NCBI RefSeq assembly: GCF_021442385.1
Contig: NZ_MUZA01000007.1
Span: 96,110 to 160,109 of the forward strand
DNA: 64,000 nt
Source of the DNA: Micromonospora sp. MH99
GTDB taxonomy: Bacteria > Actinomycetota > Actinomycetes > Mycobacteriales > Micromonosporaceae
Reading direction: 5' to 3'
In this document: one piece after another, positions 1-7,150 of the stretch
Numbering within the stretch: the first letter of the stretch is position 1
Layout of the letters: the number at the start of each line of letters is the position of its first letter
The notes under the pieces: model-generated
The model's database searches: none
Told to the model about the DNA's origin: nothing
The model's input: the letters and a program-made list of their open reading frames with translations, nothing else
Program-made: the position numbers and the translations under genes

Positions 1-192
1 CGCGTCCCGGACCTGCTCGTGGGAGGAGACGTCGCAGACCGCGCCGTCGCACCCCAGCTCGTCCGTAGTCGCGGCGACCTCGGCCGGCACGTCGCCGAAC
101 ACCACGACCCGGTGCTCGTCGACGAGCAGCCGGGCCACCGCGAGGCCCAGCCCGCTGGTACCGCCGACCACCACGAAGGTTCTGGCACCCAA
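1..192 (-). CDS. Short-chain dehydrogenase/reductase (SDR), N-terminal part only
   Basis: The reverse strand encodes about 64 residues before running off the left edge. They begin with the Rossmann nucleotide-binding pattern TFVVVGGTSGLGLAVARLL, which matches the classical SDR motif TGxxxGxG with G in place of T, followed by an acidic-loop region and a CDVSS segment typical of the adenine-ring-binding part of SDRs. The best start is a TTG at 190-192, with a GGAGAG ribosome-binding sequence five bases upstream; no ATG or GTG fits as well. The catalytic Ser-Tyr-Lys lies outside the window, so substrate cannot be judged. It would be a cytoplasmic NAD(P)-dependent oxidoreductase, transcribed divergently from the histidine kinase gene. 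Confidence 0.7.
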   Translation of the reverse strand, partial: MGARTFVVVGGTSGLGLAVARLLVDEHRVVVFGDVPAEVAATTDELGCDGAVCDVSSHEQVRDA

Positions 193-342
193 TGTCTCTC
201 CAGCCGCCGCCACCGGTGTCACACGGAGCGCGTGACGGCGCGTTCTTCCCGTTTCCGGACCCCGCACACCCGCTCGGCCGGTAGTGCTGGGCATACCCCG
301 GAAAGGGGATCTGGACGGCTGGGGCGCCCGCTGACCGGCGAT

Positions 343-348
343 TAGCGT
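343..348 (+). promoter_or_regulatory. Possible -10 box of a leaderless transcript for the histidine kinase gene
   Basis: TAGCGT lies seven bases before the ATG at 356 and no Shine-Dalgarno sequence is visible between them. In actinomycetes a TAnnnT box at this distance commonly marks transcription starting at the initiation codon. No clear -35 element is seen, so this is an inference from spacing only. Confidence 0.35.
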
Positions 349-355
349 CTGCGGC

Positions 356-1645
356 ATGACCTCGGAACACCCCCGCCACCTGGCCGCGACGCTGCGCCGA
401 CGCGACTGGTTGATCTCCGCCTGGCCCTGGCGCGCGCTGGCCTACCTGGTGAGCACCGTGCCGATCGCCGGCGTGCTCACCGTCGGACTGCTCGTCATCG
501 GCGCACCCCTTCTGGCCGCCGCCAACGCGCTGCGACTGCACAACAGGCCACCGGAGATACCGCTGATGCTGTTCCTGGCAGTCGGCAGCCTGACCCTGGT
601 GGCCCTCGCGCCGATCGTGAGCTTCCCGGTGGCCGCCGTCGAGCGGTGGCGGCTCGGCCTCGTGGACGGCCGCCCGCTGCCCGCGTCACCGTGGCCGGGC
701 CTCGCCGCCCGCTACCGCACGGCGGCCGGCTGGCGGGAGGTCGCGTACCTCTTCTGGCTGGGCGGTTTCGTGCCTGTCGCGTACTGGGTGTTCCTGGTGC
801 TGGTGCTGCTCGACATCGGGATGGTCACCAGCCCCTGGCTGGCCGGGGACTCCGACCCGGTCGTGATCTGGCGGCCGATCGAGAGCGCCGGCCAAGCCAT
901 CCCGTACGCGGTCGTGGGAGTGCTGCTCCTCCCGGTGCTCTGTTACGGGGTGGGGCTGCTCGCCGCCGGCCAGGCCGCCGTGGCGCGGTGGGCGCTGGGC
1001 TCGCCGGTCGACGCGGCGGCGCTGCGTGAGGTCGCCCGCTCCCGCACCCGGCTGGTCGGCGCGTACGAGGCGGAACGGCGCCGCATCGAGCGGGACCTGC
1101 ACGACGGCGCGCAGCCCCGGCTGACCAGCCTCACCCTGCAACTGGGCCTGGCCCGGCTGGACGTACCCGAGGACTCCCCCGCCGCCCGGCCGCTCGCCGT
1201 GGCGCACGACCAGGCGCGCGGGCTGATGGTGATGTTGCGGCAGTTGGTGCACGGCATCCGGCCGCAGAGCCTCACCGACCTCGGTCTCGCCGGGGCCGTA
1301 CGCGAGCTGGCCGACGCGGCGCCCGTCGCGGTCACCGTGCACGCCGACGTCGACGGGGCGCTGCCGGAGATCGTCGAGACCACCGCGTACTTCGTGGTGT
1401 CGGAGGCGTTGAGCAACGTGGCCCGGCACGCCGGGGCGACCCGCGCCGAGGTGCGCCTGTCCCGGGCCGGCGGTGACCTGGTGGTCGAGGTGTCCGACGA
1501 CGGGCGCGGCGGCGCCGACCCGGCCCGGGGCACGGGCCTGACCGGTCTCGCCGACCGGGTCGCCGCCGCCGACGGGCGGCTGCTGCTGGCCAGCCCGCCC
1601 GGCGGGCCTACGCTGGTCCGGGTGGAGCTGCCATGTCGCCGCTGA
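356..1645 (+). CDS. Sensor histidine kinase, NarL-type two-component system
   Basis: A 429-residue membrane kinase that would autophosphorylate and pass phosphate to the response regulator encoded next. The first 215 residues hold about four hydrophobic segments separated by a loop, resembling the putative sensor domain found in actinobacterial NarL-type kinases. A HisKA_3 dimerisation box follows (ERRRIERDLHDGAQ, phospho-acceptor His near residue 249), then an HATPase domain with N box (SEALSNVARHA), G1 (DDGRGG) and G2 (GTGLTGLADR) motifs. Its 3' end overlaps the regulator gene by 13 bases, so the two are translationally coupled. The signal sensed cannot be read from the sequence. Confidence 0.93.
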   Translation: MTSEHPRHLAATLRRRDWLISAWPWRALAYLVSTVPIAGVLTVGLLVIGAPLLAAANALRLHNRPPEIPLMLFLAVGSLTLVALAPIVSFPVAAVERWRLGLVDGRPLPASPWPGLAARYRTAAGWREVAYLFWLGGFVPVAYWVFLVLVLLDIGMVTSPWLAGDSDPVVIWRPIESAGQAIPYAVVGVLLLPVLCYGVGLLAAGQAAVARWALGSPVDAAALREVARSRTRLVGAYEAERRRIERDLHDGAQPRLTSLTLQLGLARLDVPEDSPAARPLAVAHDQARGLMVMLRQLVHGIRPQSLTDLGLAGAVRELADAAPVAVTVHADVDGALPEIVETTAYFVVSEALSNVARHAGATRAEVRLSRAGGDLVVEVSDDGRGGADPARGTGLTGLADRVAAADGRLLLASPPGGPTLVRVELPCRR

Positions 1646-2298
1646 CCCGGGTGGTGCTCGCCGAGGACGAGGTGCTGCTGCGCGAGGGCCTGGTCGCGTT
1701 GCTGACCCGCTTCGACTTCACGGTGTGCGCCGCCGTCGGGTCCGCGCCGGACCTGCTGGAGGCGGCCCGCACCCACCAACCCGATCTGGTGCTCACCGAC
1801 ATCCGGATGCCACCCGGTCGGCGGGACGACGGGCTGCGCGCGGCCGTCGCGCTGCGCGCCGAGCGTCCCGGCCTGCCGGTGGTGGTCCTGAGCCAGTTCG
1901 TGCAGACGGGGTACGCGGCGGCGCTGCTGGACAGCGGCGACGGCCAGCGGGTCGGCTACCTGCTCAAGGACCGGGTGGCCGAGGTGACCGAGTTCGTCGA
2001 CACGCTGCGCCGGGTCACCGGCGGCGGCACCGCCATCGACCCGGACGTGGTGCGGCAACTGCTGCACCGCCCCCGCGACCCGCTCGCCGCGCTCTCCGGC
2101 CGGGAACGGGAGGTGCTGGCGCTGCTGGCCGAGGGCCGCTCCAACGCGTCGATCGCCGGCCGGCTGCACGTCACCGAGGCCGCCGTCGGAAAGCACGTCG
2201 GCAACATCCTGCTCAAGCTCGACCTGCCACCCAGCGACGACACCAACCGCCGGGTGCTCGCCGTGCTCACCTATCTGCGCGCCGACCCGGTGGGCTGA
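1633..2298 (+). CDS. Two-component response regulator, NarL/FixJ (LuxR) family
   Basis: A 221-residue cytoplasmic transcription factor. The N-terminal receiver domain has the acidic pair near residues 9-12 (LAEDE), the phospho-acceptor Asp at about residue 56 (VLTDIRMPP), and a conserved lysine in YLLKDRV. The C-terminal LuxR helix-turn-helix begins LSGREREVLALLAEGRSN and continues to residue about 210. It starts inside the kinase gene (13-base overlap), so the two genes form a cognate pair. The target promoter is unknown; no repeated sites are obvious nearby. Confidence 0.95.
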   Translation: MSPLTRVVLAEDEVLLREGLVALLTRFDFTVCAAVGSAPDLLEAARTHQPDLVLTDIRMPPGRRDDGLRAAVALRAERPGLPVVVLSQFVQTGYAAALLDSGDGQRVGYLLKDRVAEVTEFVDTLRRVTGGGTAIDPDVVRQLLHRPRDPLAALSGREREVLALLAEGRSNASIAGRLHVTEAAVGKHVGNILLKLDLPPSDDTNRRVLAVLTYLRADPVG

Positions 2299-2398
2299 GG
2301 GGCGCCGGGCCCGGACCAGGCCCGACCGCGCGCGGCGTAGATTCGAGCACCGGCACCGCCGCCGGTCCAGGGCGCGGGCCAGGAGATGGGAGTACGGC

Positions 2399-3460
2399 AT
2401 GGCGGAGGCGCTGCGGGTCGGTCTGCTGGGGTACGGGTTGGCGGGTCGGGTGTTCCACGCGCCGTTGATCGCCGCGACACCCGGGCTGCGGCTGGACGCC
2501 ATCGTCACGCGCGATCCGCAACGGCGCGAGCAGGCGCACCAGCACTTCCCGGACGCCCGCCTGGTCGACGACGCCGACGAGCTGTGGCGTACACCCGAGG
2601 ATCTGGACCTGGTCGTGGTCGCGACGCCGAACCGGCAGCACGTGCCGATGGCGCGGGCGGCCCTCGCGGCCGGCCTGCCGGTCGTCGTCGACAAGCCCCT
2701 GGCCCCCACCGCCGCCGACGCCCGGGCGCTGGTCGAGGAGGCCGACCGTCTCGGCGTTCCGCTGACGGTGTTCCAGAACCGCCGCTGGGACGGCGACTTC
2801 CTGACCGCCCGCGGGCTCGTCGAGCGCGGCGAGCTGGGGCGGGTGCTGCGCTTCGAGTCCCGGTTCGAGCGGTTCCGCCCGACCATCAAGCCGGGCTGGC
2901 GGGAGCTCGCCGGCACCGAGGAGGCCGGCGGCGCGCTGTTCGACCTGGGCGCGCACCTCATCGACCAGGCCGTGCAGCTCTTCGGCGCGGTCGAGCGGGT
3001 CTACGCCGAGGTCGACCGCCGCCGCGCGGGCGCCGAGGTCGACGACGACGCGTTCGTGGCACTGACCCACGCCAACGGCGTGCACTCGCACCTGTGGATG
3101 GGGGCGATCACCGCTCAGCTCGGCCCGCGCCTGCGGGTGCTGGGCGACCGGGCCGGCTACACGACCTACGGGCTGGACGTGCAGGAGGCGGCACTGCACG
3201 ACGGCGGCCGACCCGACCAGCCCGGCTGGGGCGAGGTCCCGCCGGAGCGGTACGGCCTGCTCGGCGTCGACGGTGACCTGCGTCCGACGCCTACCGAGCC
3301 GGGGGCGTACCAGAGCTTCTACGCCCAGGTGGCGGCGGCGCTGCGCGACGGCACGCCGATGCCGGTGGACCCGCGCGACTCGGTCGCCACGGTCGAGCTG
3401 ATCGAGCTGGCGCACCGGTCGGCTGCCGAAGGCGTGGTGCTGCCGGTCCCGACGGCCTGA
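2399..3460 (+). CDS. Gfo/Idh/MocA family oxidoreductase
   Basis: A 353-residue NAD(P)-dependent sugar-type dehydrogenase. The N-terminal Rossmann fold starts with GLLGYGLAGRVFHAPLI, a variant of GxGxxG typical of the family, and VVDKPLAPT carries the family's conserved EKP-like motif. The C-terminal alpha/beta domain contains GGALFDLGAHLIDQA, whose Asp and His fit the GxxxDxGxHxxD catalytic signature. Length fits the family. A GGGAG ribosome-binding sequence precedes the ATG, and TAGATT at 2339-2344 could be its -10 box. It stands alone, so the substrate (inositol, glucose-fructose type or other) is unresolved. Confidence 0.9.
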   Translation: MAEALRVGLLGYGLAGRVFHAPLIAATPGLRLDAIVTRDPQRREQAHQHFPDARLVDDADELWRTPEDLDLVVVATPNRQHVPMARAALAAGLPVVVDKPLAPTAADARALVEEADRLGVPLTVFQNRRWDGDFLTARGLVERGELGRVLRFESRFERFRPTIKPGWRELAGTEEAGGALFDLGAHLIDQAVQLFGAVERVYAEVDRRRAGAEVDDDAFVALTHANGVHSHLWMGAITAQLGPRLRVLGDRAGYTTYGLDVQEAALHDGGRPDQPGWGEVPPERYGLLGVDGDLRPTPTEPGAYQSFYAQVAAALRDGTPMPVDPRDSVATVELIELAHRSAAEGVVLPVPTA

Positions 3461-3661
3461 GGCGGCCGAGCCCTTCGAGGTACGCGAAAAACCGGTGGAG
3501 TGGCGGCGCTCTCGCCGTTAGCGTCCTGCCTCAACCTGTCGTCGAGGCGAGGACGTTCCGTTGTACACCCTGTGAGACCTCCCGAGCGCTGATACGCGCG
3601 TCGCGCCTGTGCGCCGCGCTCCTTTTTGCTGCGGACTTCTCACTGAAACCGGTGTACCTCT

Positions 3662-4210
3662 GTGCTCTCACAATGGGCCGTCGTGCCCACCTGCCTGCCC
3701 ATCATTCGCCGCCGTTGCCACGTGTGCGCGTCCCCGCACCTCCGGCCGAGCGGCAAATTCCGCGTCAACGCCAACAACAAGCTCATCGACATCTGGCTCC
3801 TCGCCCTCTGCACCGGGTGCGGGGACACGGTGAAGCTCACGGTCCTGGAACGGACGACGGTCCGCACCATCCGACCTGAGCTGCTCGACCAACTGCACAA
3901 CAACGACAGTCGCCTGATCGCCGAACTGCTTCAGGATCCGACCGTGCAGCGTCGCAATCGATTCGTCCTGGACTGGGACGGCCGCTGGCGTCTCGACACC
4001 AACGGATCGGCGCACCTGGACCGCGAGATGGTCGACGTCTCGGTCCGCTTCGGCGCACGAATCCCGGTCCGGCCCGCGCGACTGATCGCCGAGGGCTTCG
4101 GTCTCTCCCGAGCCGAGGTCGACAGGCTGAGCGAGGAGGGGAAGATCGTTTCGACGGTTCGCCTGAGCGGCAAGCTCTCCGGCGACTTCACCTTCACGTT
4201 CAAGCGCTGA
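3662..4210 (+). CDS. DUF1062 domain protein
   Basis: A 182-residue cytoplasmic protein matching the DUF1062 layout: a short start, two CxxC-type pairs (RRCHVCASPH and LCTGCGDT) that could bind one zinc ion, and between them the hallmark SGKFRVNANNKLIDIWL. The rest is a charged alpha/beta region ending with a basic strand-rich tail. The GTG at 3662 is the only usable start because an in-frame TGA lies at 3644-3646. No good ribosome-binding sequence is visible. The family's function is unknown; the cysteine pairs make a zinc ribbon plausible. A strong hairpin terminator follows the stop codon. Confidence 0.85.
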   Translation: MLSQWAVVPTCLPIIRRRCHVCASPHLRPSGKFRVNANNKLIDIWLLALCTGCGDTVKLTVLERTTVRTIRPELLDQLHNNDSRLIAELLQDPTVQRRNRFVLDWDGRWRLDTNGSAHLDREMVDVSVRFGARIPVRPARLIAEGFGLSRAEVDRLSEEGKIVSTVRLSGKLSGDFTFTFKR

Positions 4211-4227
4211 GCCCGTCTCGGAGCACG

Positions 4228-4261
4228 GGGCCTGTCCGGTTTTTGGGTGCCGGACAGGCCC
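4228..4261. terminator. Bidirectional hairpin terminator
   Basis: A perfect 12-bp stem (GGGCCTGTCCGG at 4228-4239 with its complement at 4250-4261) encloses a 10-base loop. It sits between the convergent DUF1062 gene and the small reverse-strand gene, touching the stop codon of the latter. Confidence 0.8.
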
Positions 4262-4419
4262 TACTCCGGTTCCTGCTCGGAGGGGGCGTCGTCCGGCACG
4301 CGGGCGTCGTCGTCGGTCAGCGCGTCGTCCGACGAGGCGGCGAGGTCGGCGAGCCGGCGCTCGGCCTCCCGGATCTCCTCGTCGAGCCTGGGGTTCTCCT
4401 CGTCGGGACCCTGCGACAT
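4261..4419 (-). CDS. Small acidic hypothetical protein (52 aa)
   Basis: A 52-residue, strongly acidic and hydrophilic protein. It begins MSQGPDEENPRLDEEIREA, is likely helical in the first half (DEEIREAERRLADLAA, heptad-like) and disordered and Asp/Glu-rich at the end. The ATG at 4417-4419 has a good GGAGGT ribosome-binding sequence six bases upstream, which is the main reason for calling it over longer readings of the frame. No family is recognised. Actinomycete genomes carry many small acidic proteins of this kind with unknown roles. Confidence 0.65.
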   Translation of the reverse strand: MSQGPDEENPRLDEEIREAERRLADLAASSDDALTDDDARVPDDAPSEQEPE

Positions 4420-4670
4420 GGGCGACCTCCATCGGGCGCGGACCGCCCCCGTGTACCCGGCCTGCCGCGGGGAACACGGAAAGCGCTCGGCGGACCCGGC
4501 CACCGGCCGTTCCACTCCGGCGATGGTGCGGTATCCGAGCGTCCCGTTGCCGCCAGATCGGCGACGTGGGGGTGGATCGTGACGGTCGGGGGGTGAGTCG
4601 AACACCGGGCGGGCCGGGGAGCGCACCGGGCGGGAGCCCAGGAGCGTTGCCGGCCCGGCCCGGTGCCGGA

Positions 4671-4892
4671 TCAGCGCTGCTTCAGCTCGCGCCAGGATGG
4701 GTGCGTACCGCGCCAGGCGTCGGCGAGGATGGCCGCCGAGGCCCGGCTGGGGCACTGCTGCACCCGCTCACGACCCGACGCCCCACCGATCTGGGCGCGG
4801 ACCTCCCAACCCTGCCCGTCAGTACGGATATACACGTCCCGGCGCCCGCGCGGGGTCGTGTCACCGTTCCACCAGTGTTCCTCCACCTTCAT
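4671..4892 (-). CDS. Small hypothetical protein (73 aa)
   Basis: A 73-residue protein starting MKVEEHWWNGD and rich in Trp, Arg and Gly. The pattern of alternating strands (RRDVYIRTDGQGWEVRAQIGG) followed by a helix (ASAAILADAWRG) suggests a small alpha/beta fold. There is no signal peptide or membrane segment. I do not recognise a named family, although the strand-Gly-strand-helix shape recalls small DUF2188-like proteins. An in-frame reading continues about 39 residues upstream but looks less protein-like. Upstream sequence on this strand is comparatively AT-rich, which fits a promoter. Confidence 0.6.
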   Translation of the reverse strand: MKVEEHWWNGDTTPRGRRDVYIRTDGQGWEVRAQIGGASGRERVQQCPSRASAAILADAWRGTHPSWRELKQR

Positions 4893-5050
4893 TCGCCGAC
4901 CGTATAGCAATTTTCGTGCTGGGGGTACGGCGCAGGTGAGCATATACCGCATTAATAGCCGCAACTCAGACACAGTTCCACCTGTGCGGGCGACGGGGAG
5001 GAACCGCATCGGCGATTCCTCCCCGTCCTGAGCGATGAATCAGGCCCCCG

Positions 5051-7066
5051 TCACATACCGCTGAGCACGCCAGCCAGGGTGCTGGCCAACTTGTCCTGCC
5101 CAGAGGGACTGGGATGCGGCGACCCACCCTCTGCGGTGATCTGGATGTCACCCGGAGTGAACGGTGGCGCGAACGCCACCCGCACGGCCGGATCGAACGG
5201 GACTCCGAGCTGGATGGCCCAGTTGAGGTCGCTGATCACACCCCGCACGGTGCCCACCCAGAGCGGATCGATGAGCGGTTGCAGCGTCGACACCGGCGCC
5301 GAGGGCAGGTAGGACTGCAATCCGGTGGGCAGCAGCGACTTGAGCTTGGCCCAGCCGTACTGGCCGACGTCGATGTTCGCCGGGGTGATGTCGTAGTACA
5401 GCATCCACACCACCTTGTCCGCGCCGGCGCCCAGCAGGGAGTTGACGATGGTGGTGGCGTCTGCGGTGATGCCGGCGTACTGCGCGGGGCCGTTGTAACG
5501 CGGCACCCCGATGTTGATGTAGTAGTCCTCGCCGACCGGCAGGTCGAGCCAGAAGTTGCAACCACCGCCGTTGGTGACGATGCCCTGCTTGCCGCCGACG
5601 GCCGCCCACTCGAAGCGGAACACGCCGTACGGGTCCAGGGCCTCTGCCGCGAACTCCAGGCCCCGGCACATGCCCAACCGGGTCAGGACGGTGGTCCAGT
5701 TGGTGTTGTTCACCCCACCGGTTGTGGCGTGGTACGCGTTGTGCCCGTCCGCCTTGGCCTTGGCGATGCGCGCGGTGGCGAGGCCGAGCGGGCTGGCCAC
5801 GCGCCCCCATCCGTTGCCGCAGGCGTCGGGGCCGGCGCGACCGGCGATGATGTCGCCGGTGCCGTATCCGGTGCGCGCGTAGTTGTCGTAGTCGACGATG
5901 CTGCCGTCCATGTCGAAGTAGCGCCGGCCGTAGCTGTAGACGCCGTTGTTGCCGGGCATCCCCCGGTCGTCGAACGAGGTCATCGGGCAGCCGGGCCCCA
6001 CGCCGAAGCCGAACTGGTGGTGCGACGAGCTGATCGAGTCCCCGGTGAGGGTCAGGACCGTGTCGTCCTCGACGGTCTGCACCTCCCGGCAGCGGATACG
6101 GTCCTTGTTCGCGTCCACCAGTGTGGGGTTGCCGTTGACCTGTGGGCAGCCGGTCGGCGGCGGGGGCGGCGGCGAGGTCGGCCCGCCGGTGGGCCAGGGC
6201 GGCCCGTCGGTTGGGTCAGGCGGGTTGCTGGGTGACGACGAGCCGCTGGGTGAGGCGCTGCCCGACGGCGACGAGCTATCCGACGGAGACGCGCTGCCCG
6301 AGGGCGACGCGCTGCCCGACGGGGATGAGCTACCCGACGGAGACGCGCTACCCGAGGGCGATGCGCTACCCGAGGGGGACGAGCTGCCCGAGGGCGACGC
6401 GCTGCCCGAGGGCGACGCGCTGCCCGAGGGCGACGCGCTACCCGACGGGGATGAGCTACCCGAGGGAGACGCGCTACCCGAGGGAGACGAACTGCCCGAC
6501 GGGGATGAGCTGCCCGACGGGGACGCGCTCCCGGAGGGGGACGCGCTGCCCGAGGGGCAGGGCGAGCCGGTGGGCGACGCCGTTGAGGAGGGTGAACCGG
6601 TGGGCGACGCCGTCGAGGTGGGGGCGGTCGCGGTCGCGGCGGGAGCCCGCTGCGCGACCGGCTGGGCCGTCACCGGAGGCCGGGTCTGCCGGGTCGGTGT
6701 CGCCGACGTCGAGGCCGACGGCGAACCGCTCGGGTCCGGGCAGTCGGCGGCGGCAGCCGCGTTCTGGGTACGGATCTGCGCGAGCCGCGCCTCGACCTCC
6801 ACCGGAAGTTTCGCGCCCGGCTTGACGCACGGATCGAGCAGCCAGGTCGTGCCCTCCAGCTCCCGGGTGCAGGGCGGCGCGTCGTACGAGACCGCGGCGG
6901 GTGTGGCGCTCACCGGGGTGGGCGAGGCGCCGCCGGCTGCGGGAGCGACGACCGCGGTGACCGTGGCGACCGCCACCGCCACCGTGGCGACGAACAGAAC
7001 ATTGTGGACGTGGAACGACCTGGTGGGTCGCCGTCCCGGTGGTCCGCTTGGATCCAGTTGGCTCAT
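5051..7066 (-). CDS. Secreted SGNH/GDSL-type hydrolase with Pro/Ser/Gly repeat linker
   Basis: A 671-residue exported protein. Residues 1-48 hold a basic start and a hydrophobic stretch (signal peptide or anchor). Next come a short Cys-containing region and a long linker with 18 hexapeptide units of the type SPSGSA or SPSGSS. The C-terminal half is an SGNH hydrolase: block I is LTLTGDSISSSHH with the nucleophile Ser, TGGVNNTNW resembles block III, and GGSPHPSPSGQ supplies the catalytic His. It would act outside the cell as an esterase or deacetylase on an unknown polymer. GGAGG precedes the ATG. The linker length is likely to vary between strains because the repeats are near-identical in DNA. 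Confidence 0.85.
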   Translation of the reverse strand: MSQLDPSGPPGRRPTRSFHVHNVLFVATVAVAVATVTAVVAPAAGGASPTPVSATPAAVSYDAPPCTRELEGTTWLLDPCVKPGAKLPVEVEARLAQIRTQNAAAAADCPDPSGSPSASTSATPTRQTRPPVTAQPVAQRAPAATATAPTSTASPTGSPSSTASPTGSPCPSGSASPSGSASPSGSSSPSGSSSPSGSASPSGSSSPSGSASPSGSASPSGSASPSGSSSPSGSASPSGSASPSGSSSPSGSASPSGSASPSDSSSPSGSASPSGSSSPSNPPDPTDGPPWPTGGPTSPPPPPPTGCPQVNGNPTLVDANKDRIRCREVQTVEDDTVLTLTGDSISSSHHQFGFGVGPGCPMTSFDDRGMPGNNGVYSYGRRYFDMDGSIVDYDNYARTGYGTGDIIAGRAGPDACGNGWGRVASPLGLATARIAKAKADGHNAYHATTGGVNNTNWTTVLTRLGMCRGLEFAAEALDPYGVFRFEWAAVGGKQGIVTNGGGCNFWLDLPVGEDYYINIGVPRYNGPAQYAGITADATTIVNSLLGAGADKVVWMLYYDITPANIDVGQYGWAKLKSLLPTGLQSYLPSAPVSTLQPLIDPLWVGTVRGVISDLNWAIQLGVPFDPAVRVAFAPPFTPGDIQITAEGGSPHPSPSGQDKLASTLAGVLSGM
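6228..6558 (-). repeat. 18-bp tandem repeats encoding an SPSGS(A/S) hexapeptide linker
   Basis: About 18 consecutive 18-bp units lie inside the SGNH hydrolase gene. They differ mainly at a Ser/Ala codon and at synonymous positions, with one SPSDSS variant. They encode a flexible, probably glycosylated, Pro/Ser/Gly linker. Homogeneity at DNA level points to recent expansion by slippage or recombination. Confidence 0.85.
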
Positions 7067-7101
7067 GCCGTCCTCCAGGGACTGAGTGCACCGGTAGGTG
7101 T

Positions 7102-7132
7102 GTTACCGCACGGTAGAAAGGTGTGCGGTAAC
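7102..7132. other. Inverted repeat between the LuxR and SGNH hydrolase genes
   Basis: GTTACCGCAC at 7102-7111 is perfectly complementary to GTGCGGTAAC at 7123-7132 (11-base spacer), and CCGGTAG occurs on both flanks as a direct repeat. Both neighbours are on the reverse strand. The element could therefore terminate the LuxR transcript or be an operator for the hydrolase gene starting 36 bases away. The flanking direct repeats slightly favour a binding site. Confidence 0.5.
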
Positions 7133-7150
7133 CCGGTAGATCAGTCGCCC

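Noticed and set aside
943..2961. A 672-residue reverse-strand open frame, and many other long antisense frames of the same kind across the window.
   Set aside because: They lie opposite well-supported genes, have low-complexity Arg/Ala/Gly composition and arise from the high third-position GC of the real genes.
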